A DNA stretch of 49,545 nucleotides, taken from contig NZ_KE384346.1 of assembly GCF_000425305.1 (NCBI RefSeq), positions 11,193-60,737 on the forward strand, in the 5' to 3' direction. This stretch comes from Psychroserpens burtonensis DSM 12212 (GTDB lineage Bacteria > Bacteroidota > Bacteroidia > Flavobacteriales > Flavobacteriaceae). Shown here piece after piece: positions 45,837-49,545 of the stretch (positions are counted from its first letter, which is position 1; every line of letters begins with the position of its first letter). The translations under genes and the position numbers were made by a program. The notes under the pieces are model-generated. The model worked only from the letters and a program-made list of their open reading frames with translations, was not told the DNA's origin and did no database searches.

Positions 45837-46901
45837 CTATCTAAAGATACTAAAATCGAGTTTCAATGAAAAGACATTAGAGTATAAGGCGGCACTTTGA
45901 TCTCCAATATCTGTAAACGCATAATCTATTTGAATGCCTCTGTATTTAAAACCTAATCCTAGACTCGGTTGAAACGTTAGATTTTCAGAATTATCTATTT
46001 GTAATTCATTTTGAAAATTACCAGCTCCTGCTCTTAAAAACACCAAATCAGTATACCCAAATTCAAACCCTAATGCAGGATTAAAACTGGCAAAAGAGGA
46101 CGAAATCACATCGTTATTTTGCTCAAACCTCACATTTAAATCAAAGGATGCTAATACTGAATAATCATAACGAATTATGAATTTTTTGGACATTCCTAAC
46201 TGTAGTTTAGGGATGGTAAGTTCTGTGCTTTCTGGTACTGTTTGATTTTGACCTTCAATTGCATTTTGAATATCTGCTAATTTATCGTCATTAAAAGACC
46301 AGGCATTAAATGTGGTTGTAATATCTCTGGCCATGATACCAAATTTCCAATCGTTTTTACTTTGAAATTGAATCCCTACATCCAATCCAAAACCCCAAGA
46401 ATTGGCAAAATCACCAATAATACGTCTCACAACCTTGGCATTAACACCATAACTCAAACCGTCTAATGGTAATAATCTAGCGTATGAGAATGTTAGTGCA
46501 TAATCTGCTGTAGAGAATAAACTCACACGATCATAGTTAATATTTCCCTGATCGTCTATTAATTGTGTCGTGTCTAAAATATCGTCAACACCAAATCTAA
46601 TAAGGGATAAGGCCATAGCACTTTTATCATCTAAAGGTTTGGCAAAAGCGATATAATTGTAGTTGGCAATGTTAGCAAAATAACTGGAATGTAAAAGCGC
46701 TAACTGGCTGTCTTCTAAATTTACAAGTCCAGCAGGATTCCAATAGCCAGAGTTGACATCAGCAGTGTGAGACACCACACTATTACTCATCCCAAGAGCA
46801 GCGGCATCAACACCAATATTCAAAAATTCATTAGAATATTTGGTTTGAGAAGCGCATAAAAACGGTATCAATGTCGTAACAATGAATAGGTACTTTTTCA
46901 A
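45837..46901 (-). CDS. PorV/PorQ family outer-membrane protein
   Basis: A beta-barrel protein of the PorV/PorQ family linked in Bacteroidota to type IX secretion. A signal peptide (MKKYLFIVTTLIPFLCASQ) is followed by the family start FLNIGVDAAALGMSNSVVS and the conserved SGYWNPAGL. Alternating hydrophobic strands continue to the end, which finishes in FSLKLDFSIFR with a terminal aromatic strand. I use a TTG at 46901 because it starts the signal peptide cleanly; a GTG at 46940 is in frame but adds 13 residues before it. PorV itself shuttles cargo in T9SS; this could be one of the other paralogs. Confidence 0.85.
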   Translation of the reverse strand: MKKYLFIVTTLIPFLCASQTKYSNEFLNIGVDAAALGMSNSVVSHTADVNSGYWNPAGLVNLEDSQLALLHSSYFANIANYNYIAFAKPLDDKSAMALSLIRFGVDDILDTTQLIDDQGNINYDRVSLFSTADYALTFSYARLLPLDGLSYGVNAKVVRRIIGDFANSWGFGLDVGIQFQSKNDWKFGIMARDITTTFNAWSFNDDKLADIQNAIEGQNQTVPESTELTIPKLQLGMSKKFIIRYDYSVLASFDLNVRFEQNNDVISSSFASFNPALGFEFGYTDLVFLRAGAGNFQNELQIDNSENLTFQPSLGLGFKYRGIQIDYAFTDIGDQSAALYSNVFSLKLDFSIFR

Positions 46902-47168
46902 CAGCAAAAATTTTTTACAAAGATGCACAATATTTTCCACCTATTAAACTGTAAATAACGCCAGATATTGTGCTGCTTTTCTATGAAACTTGTTATCAAT
47001 TAAATCTATAGTCACAACAGGTTTTTTTTATAAAAACAGATAGAACTCCCGCTATGCTTAATTTTCCTAATTCACATAAATAAAAAAGCGTCATTTTTTG
47101 CTTCTGTAAATTCAATCAATACATGGTTTAGTCGTAAATAGTTTGCTATTTTTACACAAATCTCATGT

Positions 47169-47927
47169 ATGTCTATAAAAAACTACATTCCGAACTTTAT
47201 AACACTCCTTAATTTGTTCTGCGGAAGTATCGCAGTCATCTTTGCAGTTCACAATAATTTTATTGCCACTGCAATATTTGTGTTTCTAGGTATTTTCTTT
47301 GATTTTTTTGACGGATTATTAGCCAGAAAACTTAATGTCCAAAGTCCGTTAGGTGTTCAGCTAGATTCTTTAGCCGATATGGTAACTAGTGGCTTAGTGC
47401 CAGGAATCGTGATGTTTAAATTAATTGCTACAAGTATTAATGCTCCGGAAATAGAGATACTCAACGACTGGTCTACAAATGCAACGTGGTCAATTGAGGT
47501 GTCCTGGTATGCGCTTATTGGTTTATTTATCACATTAGCATCGGCTTATCGTTTGGCAAAATTTAATATTGACGAAGATCAGCAAACCTATTTTAAAGGT
47601 CTTCCAACACCAGCTAATGCTTTGTTGGTGTTATCCTTACCTCTAATAATAGAATTTCAAAATAGCAGTTTTGCAACTGATTTAATCTTAAACCAATGGT
47701 TTTTAATTGCGTTTACTTTGGTGAGCTGTTATTTGCTAAATGCTAAGATTAAATTATTTGCTTTAAAATTTAAGGATTATAGTTTAGCTAATAATACAAT
47801 GAGATATACACTTGTCATTTTAACAGCAGTACTACTCGTGGTTTTTCATTTTATGGCAATTCCTCTTATTATAGCATTGTACATCCTGCTGTCTGTATTT
47901 GAGAATATGACAGCTAAAACTCTTTAA
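47169..47927 (+). CDS. CDP-diacylglycerol-serine O-phosphatidyltransferase (PssA)
   Basis: A 252-residue integral membrane enzyme making phosphatidylserine from CDP-diacylglycerol and serine, the precursor of phosphatidylethanolamine. The CDP-alcohol phosphotransferase motif is complete: D45, D48, G49, A52, R53, G62, D66 and D70 in the D-x2-D-G-x2-A-R-x8-G-x3-D-x3-D pattern. About seven membrane helices follow. It lies divergent from the PorV/PorQ-family gene, across 267 nt with no perfect promoter box; a TATTTTTA lies 15 nt before the ATG. Confidence 0.9.
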   Translation: MSIKNYIPNFITLLNLFCGSIAVIFAVHNNFIATAIFVFLGIFFDFFDGLLARKLNVQSPLGVQLDSLADMVTSGLVPGIVMFKLIATSINAPEIEILNDWSTNATWSIEVSWYALIGLFITLASAYRLAKFNIDEDQQTYFKGLPTPANALLVLSLPLIIEFQNSSFATDLILNQWFLIAFTLVSCYLLNAKIKLFALKFKDYSLANNTMRYTLVILTAVLLVVFHFMAIPLIIALYILLSVFENMTAKTL

Positions 47928-47949
47928 AAAACATTTTATACACTTAATA

Positions 47950-48840
47950 ATGGCATCAGGATTTTTTGCACTGTTAGATGATATTGGGGCGCTCATGGAT
48001 GATGTCGCTGCAATGAGTAAAATTACGACTAAAAAAACCGCGGGAATTTTAGGTGATGACTTAGCTGTTAATGCCGAAAAAGCTTCTGGTTTTGTTGCTT
48101 CTAGAGAAATCCCTGTACTTTGGGCAATTACGAAAGGTTCAATGCTGAACAAGCTTATCATATTGCCAATTGCGTTTTTATTGAGCGCTTTTTTACCTTG
48201 GGCAGTAATTGTTATCTTGGTTCTTGGTGGTATTTATTTAGCTTATGAAGGTGCTGAGAAAATTTATGAATATCTGGTCCCGCATAAGCAGCATGTTACG
48301 GTCGAAAACAAAGGGGAACTTTCAAAAGAAGGGCTTCTACAATTAGAAAAGACGAAAATCAAATCAGCCATAGTAACCGATTTTATACTTTCCGTAGAAA
48401 TTGTAATTATTGCTTTGGGAACGGTTGTAGGGGAAGATTTACTATTTCAAATTTTGGTAGTGTCTTTCGTTGCCGTTATTGCTACCATAGGTGTTTATGG
48501 AATTGTCGCTCTCATTGTGAGAATGGATGACCTTGGCTTCCGTTTGGTGAAATTGAGTAAAGGTCAAAAGAATGTGACCTATTATATTGGAAATTTCTTG
48601 GTTCAAGCCTTGCCTAAAATCATCAAGAGTTTATCGGTCATTGGAACCATTGCATTGCTGTTGGTCGCAGGTGGTATTTTTACGCATAATTTAGAGTTCT
48701 TACATCATTTTTTAGAGGAGATACCCTCTGTTATTAGAGATTTTGTTTTGGGACTCGCTGCTGGATTCATAGCGCTTTTAGTGGTGGCTATGTTACAGAA
48801 ATTTTATGCTTTATTATTCAATAAAAAGAAGACTACTTGA
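47950..48840 (+). CDS. DUF808 family inner-membrane protein (YedI-like)
   Basis: A 296-residue membrane protein. The N-terminus ASGFFALLDDIGALMDDVAAM and KTAGILGDDLAVNAEKASGF are the hallmark of the DUF808/YedI family, whose function is not established. About six membrane helices follow, including the segment FVLGLAAGFIALLVVAML near the C-terminus. It starts 22 nt after pssA and is likely co-transcribed with it. Confidence 0.88.
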   Translation: MASGFFALLDDIGALMDDVAAMSKITTKKTAGILGDDLAVNAEKASGFVASREIPVLWAITKGSMLNKLIILPIAFLLSAFLPWAVIVILVLGGIYLAYEGAEKIYEYLVPHKQHVTVENKGELSKEGLLQLEKTKIKSAIVTDFILSVEIVIIALGTVVGEDLLFQILVVSFVAVIATIGVYGIVALIVRMDDLGFRLVKLSKGQKNVTYYIGNFLVQALPKIIKSLSVIGTIALLLVAGGIFTHNLEFLHHFLEEIPSVIRDFVLGLAAGFIALLVVAMLQKFYALLFNKKKTT

Positions 48841-48897
48841 CACAGATCGTAAACAAATTTAATGCTGTTAAGAATTAAAAATATATAAATCAAACCT

Positions 48898-49494
48898 ATG
48901 AAGGACCTAAATTTTCCGATAAGTTTTACATTTCATGTTACTACATTATCCAACGATTTTTCAGCTAAAGATGCGAATGGTAGAACCGTAGCCTATGTTA
49001 GGCAAAAAATGTTTAAGCTTAAAGAAGATATTAATATCTATGATAATGAGAATAGGACTCGTCTTACTCATAATATTCGTGCCGATAAATGGATAGATTT
49101 TTCTGCTGCTTATAGTTTTAAAGATGCGCAAGGTAAAGAGATTGGGAAAATTGCGAGAAAGGGTTGGGCTTCTGTTTGGAAAGCACATTATGAACTTATT
49201 GATCAACATCAAAAACTACAATATCATATTAGAGAAGATAATGCTTGGGTAAAGGTATTGGATTCTGTATTAGGGCAACTTCCTATAATTGGTGGATTAA
49301 CAGGATACTTATTTAATCCTAGTTATACCGTAACCGATTTAAATGATCAAGCTATTTGTCAGTTAAAAAAAGAAGCGTCTTTCTTCGGAAGAAAATTTAA
49401 ACTTTCAAAATTGAAGCCTATAGATCATGAGGATGACGAGCGTATCGTTTTAGGATTTATGATGATGGTATTATTGGAACGTAGGAGAGGATGA
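48898..49494 (+). CDS. LURP-one-related / YxjI-like protein
   Basis: A 198-residue soluble protein with the tubby-like C-terminal fold of the LURP-one/YxjI family as far as can be judged. It has alternating beta segments (SFTFHVTTLSNDFSAKD, RTVAYVRQKMFKLKEDINIYD, KIARKGWASVWKAHYELID) and a late hydrophobic helix (ERIVLGFMMMVLLE). Family members have no firm biochemical role; a membrane-associated or scaffolding function is often suggested. Its ATG lies 57 nt after the DUF808 gene. Confidence 0.7.
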   Translation: MKDLNFPISFTFHVTTLSNDFSAKDANGRTVAYVRQKMFKLKEDINIYDNENRTRLTHNIRADKWIDFSAAYSFKDAQGKEIGKIARKGWASVWKAHYELIDQHQKLQYHIREDNAWVKVLDSVLGQLPIIGGLTGYLFNPSYTVTDLNDQAICQLKKEASFFGRKFKLSKLKPIDHEDDERIVLGFMMMVLLERRRG

Positions 49495-49513
49495 TTTTTT
49501 GGTTTTAGATGAA

Positions 49514-49536
49514 TTGTTGGTGGAAAACACCAACAA
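49514..49536. other. Perfect hairpin at the right edge
   Basis: TTGTTGGTG at 49514-49522 and CACCAACAA at 49528-49536 form a perfect 9-bp stem with a GAAAA loop, 20 nt after the last stop codon. The window ends before any T-run could be seen, so terminator function is possible but not shown. Confidence 0.45.
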
Positions 49537-49545
49537 TGGCGAAGG

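Noticed and set aside
1-49545. CRISPR arrays, tRNA/rRNA genes, insertion sequences, phage or toxin-antitoxin genes
   Set aside because: None seen: no regularly spaced repeats, no cloverleaf-like segments recognised, and no transposase or integrase motifs in any frame I read.

Overview
The window looks like chromosomal DNA of a marine-type Flavobacteriaceae (Bacteroidota). It is AT-rich, its genes lack purine-rich Shine-Dalgarno sequences, its best promoter candidates fit the Bacteroidota pattern (TTG/TTTG, a 17-23 nt gap, TAnnTTTG), and it carries lineage markers such as a PorV/PorQ-family outer-membrane protein. The genus cannot be fixed from this sequence. I saw no tRNA, rRNA, CRISPR array, transposase or phage gene.

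Layout: (1) 1-3792, left flank, all on the minus strand: an export-type ABC ATPase, a class I methyltransferase and an ABC-F ATPase. (2) 3897-43932, about 40 kb of surface-polysaccharide (capsule/EPS) locus, almost all on the plus strand. It opens with Wza-like lipoprotein, Wzc-like tyrosine autokinase, a small priming sugar transferase, and a TviB/TviC pair expected to make UDP-GalNAcA. A Wzm/Wzt ABC exporter follows. Then comes a long accessory part with eleven GT4 and five GT2 glycosyltransferases, a DegT/DnrJ aminotransferase, two different sulfotransferase-like proteins, an FkbM and three other class I methyltransferases, an asparagine-synthase-like protein with no glutaminase, and a transglutaminase-like protein. 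It ends with a Wzy/O-antigen-ligase-like protein, a GT4 and a second, large priming transferase. (3) 44175-49545, right flank: lnt and a PorV/PorQ-family gene on the minus strand, then pssA, a DUF808 membrane protein and a LURP-one/YxjI-like protein on the plus strand.

How the genes work together (family knowledge plus inference): a priming transferase loads the first sugar on undecaprenyl phosphate, the GT2/GT4 enzymes extend the chain, and the tailoring enzymes add amino, sulfate, methyl and perhaps amide groups. Export parts from two normally separate routes are present: Wzm/Wzt (ABC route) and Wza/Wzc/Wzy (Wzy route). No Wzx flippase is visible.

The accessory part has clear signs of turnover: GT2 remnants at 15512-16247, a minus-strand SGNH-hydrolase-like remnant at 23272-23510, an ORF interrupted by a TGA at 26107-26295, a lone minus-strand methyltransferase, neighbouring related glycosyltransferases, and simple repeats inside wzc (TATGGN units) and at the start of the transglutaminase-like gene (A12). 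All functions are read from the sequence by eye; no database search was run.
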